From Thermosulfuriphilus ammonigenes (lineage in GTDB: Bacteria; Desulfobacterota; Thermodesulfobacteria; Thermodesulfobacteriales; ST65): a DNA stretch of 64,000 bases. Below, piece after piece: positions 15,878 to 26,152 of this stretch. The notes beneath the pieces are model-generated. The model was not told the origin of the DNA, made no database searches, and saw only the letters and a list, made by a program, of their open reading frames with translations. Both the position numbers and the translations under genes were made by a program. Every line of letters starts with the position of its first letter. Within the stretch, counting starts at the first letter, position 1. Where the stretch lies: positions 2,038,576 through 2,102,575 of the forward strand of contig NZ_CP048877.1 of assembly GCF_011207455.1 (NCBI RefSeq), given 5' to 3'.

Positions 15878-17079
15878 GCCAAGCCATCTATATCGCCCAT
15901 CGTATTCCTTTCCCTCCCAACAAAGGAGAAAAAATTCGGGCCTATCACTTTCTTAAATTCATCTCCCAAAGGTATCCTACTCACCTCTTCTGCCACATAG
16001 ACGAAGAGCGCGACCTGGAGGCCCTCAAAGCTGTTGATCTCCCTCTTAAAGGGCTTCATTATCATTTTCTGCCGCGCTCAAAGCGGAAAAGTCGCTGTTT
16101 CAAGGCCATCCTGGATGGTCGTCCTCTCTCAGTGGCCTATTTCTATGATCGGCCTCTGGAGGTGCCTTTGCGCCATCTTTTAAAGGAGGCCGACATTGGC
16201 CTTATCTTTTGCTCCTGTTCACCTACGGCCGAATATCTTTTCCGGGCCCAGGGCCTGCTTGAGCAGCGGCCCAAACCCCGGCTTCTGATGGATTTCATGG
16301 ATGTTGATTCAGACAAATGGGATCGGCTCTCCCGGAGGGTGCCCCCTCCTATGGCCTGGATCTACTCCTTGGAGGCCAAAAGGCTTAGAGCCTACGAGGG
16401 AAGAATAGCCCGTTTCTTTGATCATCTCTTTCTGGTTACCGAGGCCGAGGCCTCGCTCTTTCGGCAATGCGTTTCCTCTGGTTCGGTAGCGGTGGTAGAA
16501 AATGGGGTTGATTTGATCCGCTTTCATCCCGGGTACCGGAGCCCGCTCTCCAAAGAAGGCCCTGTTTTGGTCTTTACCGGGGCCATGGATTACTGGCCCA
16601 ATGTCGAGGCCGTGGTCTGGTTCACCAGGGAAGTTTTTCCTATCGTAAAGGCGGCCTTCCCTGGCGTCTCTTTCTACATCGTTGGTAAGGATCCGGCCAA
16701 AGAGGTGAAGGCCCTTGCTGAAACCCCCGGGGTTGTCGTCACCGGGTGGGTTTCTGATTCTCGGGATTATATTGCCCTGGCCGATGTCTGCGTGGCCCCC
16801 TTAAGGCTGGCCCGAGGGGTTCAGAATAAAGTCCTTGAGGCCATGGCCATGGGAAGACCGGTGGTGGCTACTTACGAGGCCTTCGAGGGGATTCGGGCCG
16901 AGGCCGGACGAGATCTCCTGGTGGCCGATTCGGCCGGGGATTTTGCCCGGGCCGTGATCCGGCTTCTTAAAGATCCTGACCTGGCCAGGGCCATTGCTCG
17001 GGCCGCCCGCAGCCAGGTAGAGCAGGAATATTCTTGGGAGCGAAGTTTTCAAGTCCTTAAGGAGTTTTTGCCCCGGTGA
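15874..17079 (+). CDS. GT4 glycosyltransferase, exosortase-system type (TIGR03087-like)
   Basis: A 401-residue cytoplasmic or membrane-associated sugar transferase with a GT-B fold. The N-terminus IAHRIPFPPNKGEKIRAYHF is characteristic of the PEP-CTERM/EpsH1-associated sugar transferases. The C-terminal half has VVENGVDL, VFTGAMDYWPNVEAV and the donor-binding NKVLEAMAMGRPVVAT with the GT4 glutamate. It overlaps the FemAB-like gene by 4 nt and the next glycosyltransferase by 4 nt. The sugar is not predictable from sequence. Confidence 0.87.
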   Translation: MSQAIYIAHRIPFPPNKGEKIRAYHFLKFISQRYPTHLFCHIDEERDLEALKAVDLPLKGLHYHFLPRSKRKSRCFKAILDGRPLSVAYFYDRPLEVPLRHLLKEADIGLIFCSCSPTAEYLFRAQGLLEQRPKPRLLMDFMDVDSDKWDRLSRRVPPPMAWIYSLEAKRLRAYEGRIARFFDHLFLVTEAEASLFRQCVSSGSVAVVENGVDLIRFHPGYRSPLSKEGPVLVFTGAMDYWPNVEAVVWFTREVFPIVKAAFPGVSFYIVGKDPAKEVKALAETPGVVVTGWVSDSRDYIALADVCVAPLRLARGVQNKVLEAMAMGRPVVATYEAFEGIRAEAGRDLLVADSAGDFARAVIRLLKDPDLARAIARAARSQVEQEYSWERSFQVLKEFLPR

Positions 17080-18194
17080 AGCGAAAAATGGTCATCTGTC
17101 ATCTGGTCTTAAGTCTTGAGCCCGGAGGCACGGAGCACCTGGTCTACCGAATGTGCCTTGATCTCAGGCGAGATCATGAGGTGATGGTCTGCTGTCTGGA
17201 TTCTCTGGGTCATTGGGGAGAGAGGCTTCGGGAAGAAGGAGTCCCGGTCTATGTGCTCTTTCGCAGCCCGGGGGTAGACCTTTCTCTGCCCTTTGCCCTG
17301 GCCCGGATTCTTCGGGCCCACCAGGTGGATGTCCTCCACGCTCACCAGTATTCTCCCTTTTTCTATGGAGCACTGACCAAACTTCTTGCCCCCGGTATCA
17401 GGGTTGTCTTTCTTGAGCATGGACGCCACTGGCCCGAGAAAGAAAGTCTTCTTAAGAACATCTTTAATCGGTTTGTCCTTCAGCCTTTGGCCGATCAGAT
17501 TGTAGCTGTCTCTCGGGAGACAAAGGATCGGCTTGTGCGCTATGAGGGATTATCGCCGGCAAGGATCAGGGTGATCTACAACGGCATCCAGGAGGTCTCC
17601 GTCATTTCTCCTCAGGAGAGGGTGGCCCTGAGGCAGGAGCTTGGCTTTTACCCCGGAGACCGGGTTCTGGTTACGGTGGGGCGTTTTGATCCCATCAAAA
17701 ATCTTCCTTTGCTTCTGGAGGCTCTGGCCCTTTCTCGCTCCGCTGGCTCCCCCCTTAAGGGGCTCCTGATAGGCGATGGTCCCATGATGGCCGAGATAAA
17801 GGCCCTTAAGGAGCGTTTGGGGCTTGGAGGCTCGGTTGTCCTTACTGGCTATCGCTCAGATGCTACCCGCCTGTTGCAGGTGGCCGATATGTTTGTCCTC
17901 TCCAGCTTTAGTGAGGGGACGTCTTTGGCCCTCCTTGAGGCCATGGCCGCTGGGCTTCCCTGTGTGGTGACCGATGTGGGAGGAAACCCGGAGATCGTTG
18001 TCGATGGTAAAACGGGTCTGGTGGTTCCTTCAGCAGATGTCGTCAAGATGGCTGCCGCTCTCAGCCTTCTGGCCGAAAGGGAGGATATCGCCCGTAAGAT
18101 GGGGCAAGCGGCTCAGGAACGCTTCAGGCGTCACTTTACCTTTGGGGCGATGATGGAAAAATACCGCGCCCTTTATCAAGGGCTTGGGGCCTAG
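17076..18194 (+). CDS. GT4 glycosyltransferase, exosortase-system type (TIGR03088-like)
   Basis: A 372-residue GT-B protein starting at GTG 17076, coupled to the gene before it. VLSLEPGGTEHLVYRM and DVLHAHQYSPFFYGAL give the acceptor domain, VGRFDPIKNLPLLLEA starts the donor domain, and FSEGTSLALLEAMAAG carries the EX7E motif of GT4 enzymes. The N-terminal pattern fits the second sugar transferase usually paired with TIGR03087 in exosortase loci. It probably adds one residue of the lipid-linked glycan. A hairpin and a large inverted repeat follow before asnB. Confidence 0.85.
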   Translation: MKRKMVICHLVLSLEPGGTEHLVYRMCLDLRRDHEVMVCCLDSLGHWGERLREEGVPVYVLFRSPGVDLSLPFALARILRAHQVDVLHAHQYSPFFYGALTKLLAPGIRVVFLEHGRHWPEKESLLKNIFNRFVLQPLADQIVAVSRETKDRLVRYEGLSPARIRVIYNGIQEVSVISPQERVALRQELGFYPGDRVLVTVGRFDPIKNLPLLLEALALSRSAGSPLKGLLIGDGPMMAEIKALKERLGLGGSVVLTGYRSDATRLLQVADMFVLSSFSEGTSLALLEAMAAGLPCVVTDVGGNPEIVVDGKTGLVVPSADVVKMAAALSLLAEREDIARKMGQAAQERFRRHFTFGAMMEKYRALYQGLGA

Positions 18195-18206
18195 AGCCTT
18201 TGGAAA

Positions 18207-18274
18207 AGGCCAGCTTCTCCGGCTGGCCTGGGACTGGATTCGTTCCCATTTTCCGAGCGAAAAATGGGAACGAA
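18207..18274. repeat. hairpin plus 14-bp perfect inverted repeat before asnB
   Basis: Two structures lie in the gap. AGGCCAGC (18207-18214) pairs with GCTGGCCT (18222-18229). TTCGTTCCCATTTT (18239-18252) pairs exactly with 18261-18274 around an 8-nt loop. Neither has a T-run, so they may attenuate, bind a regulator or stabilise RNA ends rather than terminate. The asnB start is 32 nt after the second repeat. Confidence 0.6.
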
Positions 18275-18305
18275 ATCTTAATTAAAGTGACAGGAGATCT
18301 TGTCT

Positions 18306-20219
18306 ATGTGCGGGATAGTGGGGTGGGTGGATTTTGCTGGCCAAAGGCCGGATGAGGTCCGACCGCTTCTGGAGAAGATGGCCCGTATTCTCAAGCATCG
18401 GGGTCCAGATGAGGAGGGCTTTTATCTGGATCACCTGGCTGCCTTAGGGCACCGACGTCTTTCCATTATTGACCTTTCTGGCGGCAGACAGCCCATGGGC
18501 GATGAGGCTTCTGGAGCCCAGATAGTCTTCAATGGAGAGATATACAACTTCAGGGAGCTGAGAGGGGAGCTGAGTGAGCTGGGCCATCGTTTTCTGACCG
18601 ATAGCGACACCGAGACTATCCTTCGAGCCTATCTTGAGTGGGGGCCGGCCTGCCTCCATCGCTTAAGAGGGATGTTCGCCTTTGCCATCTGGGATCCATC
18701 CCGCCGGAGACTCTTTATGGCCCGGGACAGATTGGGGAAGAAGCCTCTTTATTACTGGCAGAAGGGGAACTTATTCGCCTTTGCCTCTGAGATTAAGGCC
18801 CTCCTTGAACTCCCCGGGGTGGAGCGCCGCCTCAATCCTTTGGCTCTGGATTGTTATTTTAGCCTTGGCTATATTCCCTCTCCCCGGACCATCTTCAACG
18901 AAATTAAAAAGCTTCCCCCTGCCCACTATCTTCTCCTTAGTGAGGGGAGGCTTGAGGTCCACCGCTATTGGAGGATTGACTTTAACCCCCAGCGCCGGAG
19001 CCCGTCTGAGGCCCTTTCTGAATTTTGGGATCTCCTCCGGGAGGCGGTCAGCTGTCGCCTGATAAGTGAGGTTCCCCTGGGGGCCTTCCTCTCGGGAGGG
19101 ATCGACTCCCCTTTAGTGGTGGCCATGATGGTCAGAGCACTCTCCGAACCGGTCCTTACCAACTCCATTGGTTTTGACGACCCCCGACTTAATGAACTCC
19201 CGGTGGCCCGGCAGGTGGCGGAACACCTGGGAACCAGGCATCGAGAGTTTACTGTTAGGCCCCAGGTGGCCGAGATTCTTCCCCGGCTAGCCTGGCATTT
19301 TGATGAGCCCCTGGCCGACTCCAGCGCTGTTCCCACCTATTATGTCTGCCTTATGGCCAGAAAGAATGTCACCGTAGCCCTCTCTGGGGACGGAGGCGAT
19401 GAGGGCTTTGGGGGATATACCTTTCGCTATCTCCCTCATCTCTGGGAGTCACGCCTGCGAAGCTGGCTTCCCCTTCCGTTACGGGGGCTTACCTTCTCCC
19501 TGCTGGGAGGGGTTTACCCCCGTTCGGCCAGACTGCCCCGGCCGTTACGTCTTAAGACCTTTCTTCAGAATCTGGCTGTCTCTGACGCCCGGGCCTTTTA
19601 TCAAGACCTGGTCTGGTTACCAGAGGAGATTCGTCAGCAGATTTATAGCCAGCGCTTCCGCAGAGAACTGGCTGGTTTTAGCCCTTTTGAGATAGTGGTT
19701 CCTATTTATCAGGAGGTTGAGCATCTTGACCCGGTAAGTCGTTGTCAATATGTGGATCTTCATCTTTATCTTCCCGAGGATGTCTTGGTCAAAGTGGACC
19801 GCATGAGTATGGCGGTTTCCCTTGAGGTGCGCTGTCCTCTCCTTGACCATCGTCTCCTGGAGTTTGCCGCCACTTTGCCCCTTGATCTCCGGGTTGATGG
19901 GAAAAGAGGAAAGCTCCTCCTTCGGCGGGCGGCCGAAGAGGTTCTGCCCCCGGCGGTGGTCAACAGACCCAAGCAGGGGTTTTCTATCCCTGAGGCCGAC
20001 TGGTTGAGGGGGGAACTCAGGCCGCTGCTGGAGAAGACCTTTGAAGATGTCGATTCCCTTCTCTGGGGTTATCTGATTCTACCCAGGGTCGAGGAACTCT
20101 GGCGCCGTCATTTATCAGGAAGAGAGAATCACAGCGTTTTTCTCTGGGGATTACTGATGTTCTCCCTCTGGGAGAGACACTATTTAAGGGCTGAAGGTCT
20201 TCAGACTGAGACGCCTTAA
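18306..20219 (+). CDS. asnB: asparagine synthase-type amidotransferase (exosortase-associated)
   Basis: Glutamine-dependent amidotransferase of the AsnB family, 637 residues. The glutaminase domain begins MCGIVGW with the nucleophile Cys2, so I use the ATG at 18306; a TTG two codons earlier would bury that Cys. KHRGPDEEGF, NGEIYNFRELR and SDTETILRAY are conserved glutaminase segments. The synthetase domain has the pyrophosphate loop SGGIDS near residue 263 and ALSGDGGDEGFGGY. Homologues are fixed members of exosortase polysaccharide loci, where they probably amidate a sugar acid or amino-acid substituent rather than free aspartate. A glycosyltransferase gene follows 18 nt downstream. Confidence 0.9.
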   Translation: MCGIVGWVDFAGQRPDEVRPLLEKMARILKHRGPDEEGFYLDHLAALGHRRLSIIDLSGGRQPMGDEASGAQIVFNGEIYNFRELRGELSELGHRFLTDSDTETILRAYLEWGPACLHRLRGMFAFAIWDPSRRRLFMARDRLGKKPLYYWQKGNLFAFASEIKALLELPGVERRLNPLALDCYFSLGYIPSPRTIFNEIKKLPPAHYLLLSEGRLEVHRYWRIDFNPQRRSPSEALSEFWDLLREAVSCRLISEVPLGAFLSGGIDSPLVVAMMVRALSEPVLTNSIGFDDPRLNELPVARQVAEHLGTRHREFTVRPQVAEILPRLAWHFDEPLADSSAVPTYYVCLMARKNVTVALSGDGGDEGFGGYTFRYLPHLWESRLRSWLPLPLRGLTFSLLGGVYPRSARLPRPLRLKTFLQNLAVSDARAFYQDLVWLPEEIRQQIYSQRFRRELAGFSPFEIVVPIYQEVEHLDPVSRCQYVDLHLYLPEDVLVKVDRMSMAVSLEVRCPLLDHRLLEFAATLPLDLRVDGKRGKLLLRRAAEEVLPPAVVNRPKQGFSIPEADWLRGELRPLLEKTFEDVDSLLWGYLILPRVEELWRRHLSGRENHSVFLWGLLMFSLWERHYLRAEGLQTETP

Positions 20220-20237
20220 ACACAAGAGGCCCGAAGG

Positions 20238-21380
20238 ATGGAAAAGGCTTCAAGGAGACTACGGGTTCTTCAGCTTGGCAGCCCCACCGGTCTTTACGGG
20301 GCGGAGAGATGGATCTTGGCCCTGATAAAGTACCTTGACCCTCAGAAGGTGGAGACGATTGTCGGGGTCATCAGGGATGACCCTTCGCTGGAGGCCCCCC
20401 TTTGTCGGGAGGCGGCCCGGCTGGGCTTTAAGACTGTCTTTGTGGAGGCTCCCGGGCGTTTTAACCTGCGGGCGATCTCGGGTCTGAGGGATCTCGTCCG
20501 TCGCCAAAGGATAGACATTCTTCACACGCATGGCTACAAGCCAGATATTGTCGGTCTTCTGGCCCTCCGTGGCCTTCCCTGCCGCCAGATCGCCACTCCC
20601 CATGGTTGGAGTAAAGAGCCGGACTTAAAGCTTAAGATATACGAGCTTCTGAACAGATTGACCTTTCTGGGGGTCGATAAGGTGGCTCCTCTCTCTGAAG
20701 AGATATATCAGGAGCTGGCCCGGATCCCCGGTCTTTCTTCCCGGCTGAGGCTCATCAGAAACGCTGTTGATGTCTCGGAGGTTGACTCCGTAAAGCATGA
20801 GGCTCCAGAGACCAGGGCCGCCAGAGAAGAAGGAGCCTTCATTCTGGGTTACATTGGCCAGCTCATCCATCGCAAAGGGATAGATATTCTCCTTAAGGCC
20901 CTCTCTAGCCTTCGGGGGCTAAACTTTCGTCTTTTTGTGGTTGGAAGCGGGCCCCTCAGGGAAAGGCTTGAGGAGATGGCCAGAGACCTCGGGCTTTCCG
21001 ATCGGGTAGTCTTTACTGGCTACCGGGCAGATCGTCTTCAGCTCTTAAGGGGATTTGATCTCTTTGTCCTTCCTTCCCGTCTGGAAGGAATTCCTCGGTG
21101 CCTCATGGAGGCTATGGCCATGGGCAAGCCGGTCATTGCTTCGGATATTGACGGCTGCCGGGCCCTGATCCCCAACGATGGCATCCAGGGCCTCCTCTTT
21201 CCGGCCCAAGATGCCCAGGCGCTGGCCCGGAGAATAGACTATCTGGCCCATCACCCTGAGGAGGCCAGGCTTATGGGAGGGCGGGCCAGGGAATTTATCA
21301 GGATATACTATTCTGCTGAAAGGATGGCCCGGGAGTATGAGAATCTTTATCTCGAGGTTATGGAGAGATCCAGACCATGA
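20238..21380 (+). CDS. GT4 glycosyltransferase
   Basis: A 380-residue GT-B enzyme. LQLGSPTGLYGAERWILALI is the N-terminal nucleotide-binding segment, and DILHTHGYKPDIVGLLAL and ATPHGW complete the acceptor domain. VGSGPLRERLEEMARDLGL and RLEGIPRCLMEAMAMGKPVIAS with the EX7E glutamates form the donor site. It has the composition of its upstream neighbours, unlike the AT-rich genes beyond the IS element. Likely part of the same glycan pathway; the donor sugar is unknown. Confidence 0.87.
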   Translation: MEKASRRLRVLQLGSPTGLYGAERWILALIKYLDPQKVETIVGVIRDDPSLEAPLCREAARLGFKTVFVEAPGRFNLRAISGLRDLVRRQRIDILHTHGYKPDIVGLLALRGLPCRQIATPHGWSKEPDLKLKIYELLNRLTFLGVDKVAPLSEEIYQELARIPGLSSRLRLIRNAVDVSEVDSVKHEAPETRAAREEGAFILGYIGQLIHRKGIDILLKALSSLRGLNFRLFVVGSGPLRERLEEMARDLGLSDRVVFTGYRADRLQLLRGFDLFVLPSRLEGIPRCLMEAMAMGKPVIASDIDGCRALIPNDGIQGLLFPAQDAQALARRIDYLAHHPEEARLMGGRAREFIRIYYSAERMAREYENLYLEVMERSRP

Positions 21381-21425
21381 GGGATTACCTCATGGGGCTG
21401 TTAAGGGAGCTCAACGCTTCATAAT

Positions 21426-22577
21426 ATGGCCAGAGACCAGACATCTTTTTTAGTTTTTTCAGACGATTGGGGGGAGCATCCATCAAGTTGTCAGCACATA
21501 TTCAGACACATCGTCCGGGACTATCCGGTGGTCTGGGTTAATACGGTGGGCATGAGGCTTCCTCGTCTCAACAAGACCGATATGGTCAAGGGGCTAAAGA
21601 AACTTGCTCGAATGTTCTGGGGGCCAAAGGCGGCTGGGGCCTCAAAAGTGCTTCCAGCCGGCCTTTCTGTCCTGCAGCCTTTTATGCTTCCCTATAACAA
21701 GGGGCCCTGGCGGGCCTTTAATCGGCGTTCAGTGATTAAAGCGGTGCATAGGGAGCTCCGCCGTCGTCAGCTTGCCTCACCCATTCTGGTGACCACCGTT
21801 CCCAACGCCTGCGATTATGTCGGGGCCTTCGGGGAAAGACGGGTGGTGTATTACTGCGTGGATGACTTTGCCGAGTGGCCAGGGCATGAGAAGGATCTGG
21901 TGCTTGAGATGGAAAGGGATCTGATAACCAAAGCCGACATTTTTATTGCCACCTCAGAGAAACTTGTTCAGCGACTAAGGTCTCTTGGTAAACCGACCCA
22001 CTTTCTTCCCCACGGGGTAGATTGCCGGGCCTTTGAGGACATTCCCGAAGGCAGGGAACATCCCGCCCTGGCCCCTATCTCCAGGCCCAGGGTAGGTTAT
22101 GTGGGGCTCATCGACGCCCGTCTCAACTGGAGGCTGATTGAATATCTCCTCCAAAGGCTTCCGGAGGTGAGTTTTGTTTTTGTGGGCCGGGTCGAGATAG
22201 AATTAGCCCTTGAGCACTATGCCAACTTTTACCATGTGCCTCCGGTTCCCTACACGGAGGTTCCTCTGGTGCTAAAGTCTTTGGATTTATTGATCCTTCC
22301 TTATGAGGTGAATTCATTTACCCAGACCATAAATCCTCTCAAGCTTAAGGAATACCTGGCCTCAGGTCGTGGGATTATAGGGGCCCCTTTGCGGGAGATA
22401 GAAAGGTTTGCGGATTATCTTATAGTGGCTCGAGATTTGGAGGAGTGGTTGGTGAGGATAAGGGATTTTTTGTTCGGCGGTGTTTTTGGGCCTGAGGGTG
22501 ACAGGAGGTCCCTTCTTCTGTCGGAGGATTGGTCGTTTAAGGCCCGGGAGTTTTTGGATATTTGTCTGAGGGGGTAG
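21426..22577 (+). CDS. glycosyltransferase (GT4/TuaH-like)
   Basis: A 383-residue protein with a divergent GT-B pattern: VFSDDWGEHPSSCQHIFRHI at the N-terminus, VVYYCVDDFAEWPGHE in the middle, then FLPHGVDCRAF, RVGYVGLIDARLNWRLIEYL and PLKLKEYLASGRGIIG at the donor site. This arrangement is seen in TuaH-like enzymes of surface polysaccharide clusters. It is the last complete gene of the host-like polysaccharide block; the next gene is a truncated galE. No clear ribosome site precedes the ATG. Confidence 0.82.
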   Translation: MARDQTSFLVFSDDWGEHPSSCQHIFRHIVRDYPVVWVNTVGMRLPRLNKTDMVKGLKKLARMFWGPKAAGASKVLPAGLSVLQPFMLPYNKGPWRAFNRRSVIKAVHRELRRRQLASPILVTTVPNACDYVGAFGERRVVYYCVDDFAEWPGHEKDLVLEMERDLITKADIFIATSEKLVQRLRSLGKPTHFLPHGVDCRAFEDIPEGREHPALAPISRPRVGYVGLIDARLNWRLIEYLLQRLPEVSFVFVGRVEIELALEHYANFYHVPPVPYTEVPLVLKSLDLLILPYEVNSFTQTINPLKLKEYLASGRGIIGAPLREIERFADYLIVARDLEEWLVRIRDFLFGGVFGPEGDRRSLLLSEDWSFKAREFLDICLRG

Positions 22578-23815
<1,238 letters not shown>

Positions 23816-23817
23816 TA

Positions 23818-24044
23818 TTAATGGGGTCATCGAACACTCGATTTTATGAGTCTTAGAACCCTTGATATGCAAGGTCTTCCGGTGTCGCATAAAAAATACT
23901 CCCGTTAATTAAATGGGGCTAAATGTAAGATATGCAGAGTCTATTTTTAGAAGGATAGCTCAAGAATGGTTATTGTTTTTGAGTTTTTTGAGGGTAAAAT
24001 TCTTGCCAGCGTCTTGGGAAGGCGGGTTTTAGCTGAGGTTAGGT
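23818..24044. other. AT-rich spacer after the IS630 element
   Basis: No gene is seen. The stretch does not continue galE. A segment around 23860-23920 has the look of an insertion-sequence end, but no partner end is visible and I cannot assign it. GAGG before the sulfotransferase ATG is the only clear signal. Confidence 0.35.
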
Positions 24045-24845
24045 ATGTTACCTAATTTTCTTGGAATCGGGGCACAGAGGGCGGCCACAACTTGGCTCTT
24101 TGAATGTTTGCGTGAACATCCAGAAATATACCTTCCTCCGCAGAAAGAAATCCACTTTTTTGATGAGAACTTTGATAAAGGACTTGAATGGTATGAATCT
24201 TTTTTTAATGCTGTAACTACAGAGAAGGCTATTGGTGAGATAACTCCTAACTACTATCATTTACCTCATGCTCTTCAGCGTATTAAAGAAGTTTTGCCCG
24301 AGGTTAAGTTAATTCTTTCTTTGCGTCATCCTTTAGAGAGAGCTTATTCAGCATATAAGCTACTACACGAATATTATGCTGATAAGGGTGTCTCCTTTGA
24401 GGAGGCCTTTAAAGAGGGATCGTATCTGTTGGACTTAAGTCTTTATTCAAAACATCTAGAGAATATTTTTAAACTTTTCCCCCGATCTCAGGTGCATATC
24501 ATTATATATGATGACATTCTTTCTGATCCTCTTCAGGTTTTAAGAAAACTATACTCTTTTCTTGGTGTTTCTATTGATTTTGTTCCTCAAGCAGCCTTTG
24601 CTAGGTATAATCGAATTATCTTTCCTCGTTTTCAAAATTTTATTATTTCTTTAAAGTTGGGTTTCCTTTTGGATCTTATAAAGAAAACTCCTTTGGCTTC
24701 TCTTATAAAAAAACTTCATGCTCAATTCTTTTATTCTCACCCTAAATCTTCTTATTCTGTTGATAGTCATGTAAGGAAGCTTCTTTTGGATGATATTCAA
24801 AAATTGAAATCTTTAATTAAACCGGATTTACCCTGGGTTTTATAG
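24045..24845 (+). CDS. sulfotransferase (PAPS-dependent)
   Basis: A 266-residue protein that would move sulfate from PAPS to a carbohydrate or similar acceptor. GIGAQRAATTWLFECLREHP is the 5'-phosphosulfate-binding loop with the family pattern KEIHFFDENF after it, and LILSLRHPLERAYSAYKL is the 3'-phosphate-binding segment with the conserved Arg and Ser. VHIIIYDDILSDPLQVLRKL is also standard. GAGG lies six bases before the ATG. First gene of the AT-rich island and one of three sulfotransferases there, so a sulfated surface glycan is likely. Confidence 0.88.
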   Translation: MLPNFLGIGAQRAATTWLFECLREHPEIYLPPQKEIHFFDENFDKGLEWYESFFNAVTTEKAIGEITPNYYHLPHALQRIKEVLPEVKLILSLRHPLERAYSAYKLLHEYYADKGVSFEEAFKEGSYLLDLSLYSKHLENIFKLFPRSQVHIIIYDDILSDPLQVLRKLYSFLGVSIDFVPQAAFARYNRIIFPRFQNFIISLKLGFLLDLIKKTPLASLIKKLHAQFFYSHPKSSYSVDSHVRKLLLDDIQKLKSLIKPDLPWVL

Positions 24846-24853
24846 TTTAATTT

Positions 24854-26146
24854 ATGGGACAAATAGTAGTTTATCTTTTTTTTATTGTTGTTGGTGTTTA
24901 TGCCTTATTTAGGCCGTGGATTGGTGTCTGTGCAGCTTATTTGATGGTTGTTCTTACCCCTCAAAGTATTTGGCCCTGGAATTTTTATGGTATACGTCCA
25001 TTTTTTTATATAGCCGTTCCTACCTTTATTGGTTTCATTTTTCTTTTATTTCGGGGGAAAATAGATTTTTCCTTTTGGAAGACTAAAATTTCTTTTTTTT
25101 TGGCCCTTACCTGGCTTTTTATAATTCTATCTTATTTCTTTGGCCCTTACGTCAACAGGGAACATTTTATTTTCGATCCTCAAGTCATCTTTAAGCAGGT
25201 AAATAAAACTTTTTTCTTTTATTTTTTAGCGGTTCTTCTTATAGACAATCCTAAGAAACTTAAGGTGTTAAGTTTTGTTATGGTTTTGAGTACTATTTAT
25301 ATGATTTATTGGGCTAATGATCAATATTTATCTCGAAGTTATTTTGGTCGTCTTCACGGGCCAATACCTCCTACTGGTGGTGGTATATATAAAGATGAAA
25401 ATGCCTTTGCCATGTTATTTGTTACAGGTCTGCCATTTATCTACTATTTTGGTTTTTTAGTAAAAAAAACCTTTTTAAGGCTTCTATTTTGGCTTGTTAT
25501 TCCTCTTGGCTGGCATGCAGTCTTTCTTACTGGATCTCGTGGTGGCCTTCTCGGCCTCGGAACTACTATTTTTACGGCTTCTCTTAGATCCACTCATAAA
25601 TTTATTGGCTTTTTACTTATTCCAGCATTAATCGTTGCTTATGTCTGGCAGGGTGGTTCGGTCTTAAAAGAGAGAGCTAAAACTATCAAATCTTATGAAG
25701 AAGAAACCTCTGCTCAGTCTAGATTATATGCCTGGTCTATAGCTATAAAAATGATTCGTGATCATCCTTTTACTGGAGTAGGTTTTTCTTCTTTCATGGA
25801 GGCCTTTGCCGATTATTCTGATAGACGTCCCATGGTCGCTCATAATACCTTTTTTCAATTAATGTCTGAATCCGGTGTTTTTGCTGGTCTTTCTTTTATA
25901 ATGTTATTCTTTTTCTTATTTAAGGATCTTTTTAATAATAAGTTATTAATTTATAAGGATAATTCACCTGATATCTTCTTTTTATGTTATCTTAATGAGA
26001 GTTTATTTGTTTCCTTTTTTGGTTTTTTGATATGTTCTCTTTTTCTTTCTTTGGAGAAGTTTGAGATTTTATTTTTCTTATTTGTTTTGGCAAATAATCA
26101 CATTAAAATTTCTCGTGATTTATTAGATTCTATTTCTGTAACATAA
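24854..26146 (+). CDS. O-antigen ligase/polymerase-family membrane protein
   Basis: A 430-residue inner-membrane protein with ten or more hydrophobic helices and one large periplasmic loop. The Wzy/WaaL-type hallmarks are GSRGGLLGLG (about residue 225), RLYAWSIAIKMIRDHPFTGVG and MVAHNTFFQLMSESG, which includes the conserved His. It either polymerises glycan repeats or ligates the glycan to its acceptor. The N-terminal GVYALFRPWIGVCAAYL recalls O-glycosylation ligases of exosortase systems, but this is uncertain. It lies nine bases after the sulfotransferase and has the same AT-rich composition. Confidence 0.8.
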   Translation: MGQIVVYLFFIVVGVYALFRPWIGVCAAYLMVVLTPQSIWPWNFYGIRPFFYIAVPTFIGFIFLLFRGKIDFSFWKTKISFFLALTWLFIILSYFFGPYVNREHFIFDPQVIFKQVNKTFFFYFLAVLLIDNPKKLKVLSFVMVLSTIYMIYWANDQYLSRSYFGRLHGPIPPTGGGIYKDENAFAMLFVTGLPFIYYFGFLVKKTFLRLLFWLVIPLGWHAVFLTGSRGGLLGLGTTIFTASLRSTHKFIGFLLIPALIVAYVWQGGSVLKERAKTIKSYEEETSAQSRLYAWSIAIKMIRDHPFTGVGFSSFMEAFADYSDRRPMVAHNTFFQLMSESGVFAGLSFIMLFFFLFKDLFNNKLLIYKDNSPDIFFLCYLNESLFVSFFGFLICSLFLSLEKFEILFFLFVLANNHIKISRDLLDSISVT

Positions 26147-26152
26147 ACAGAA

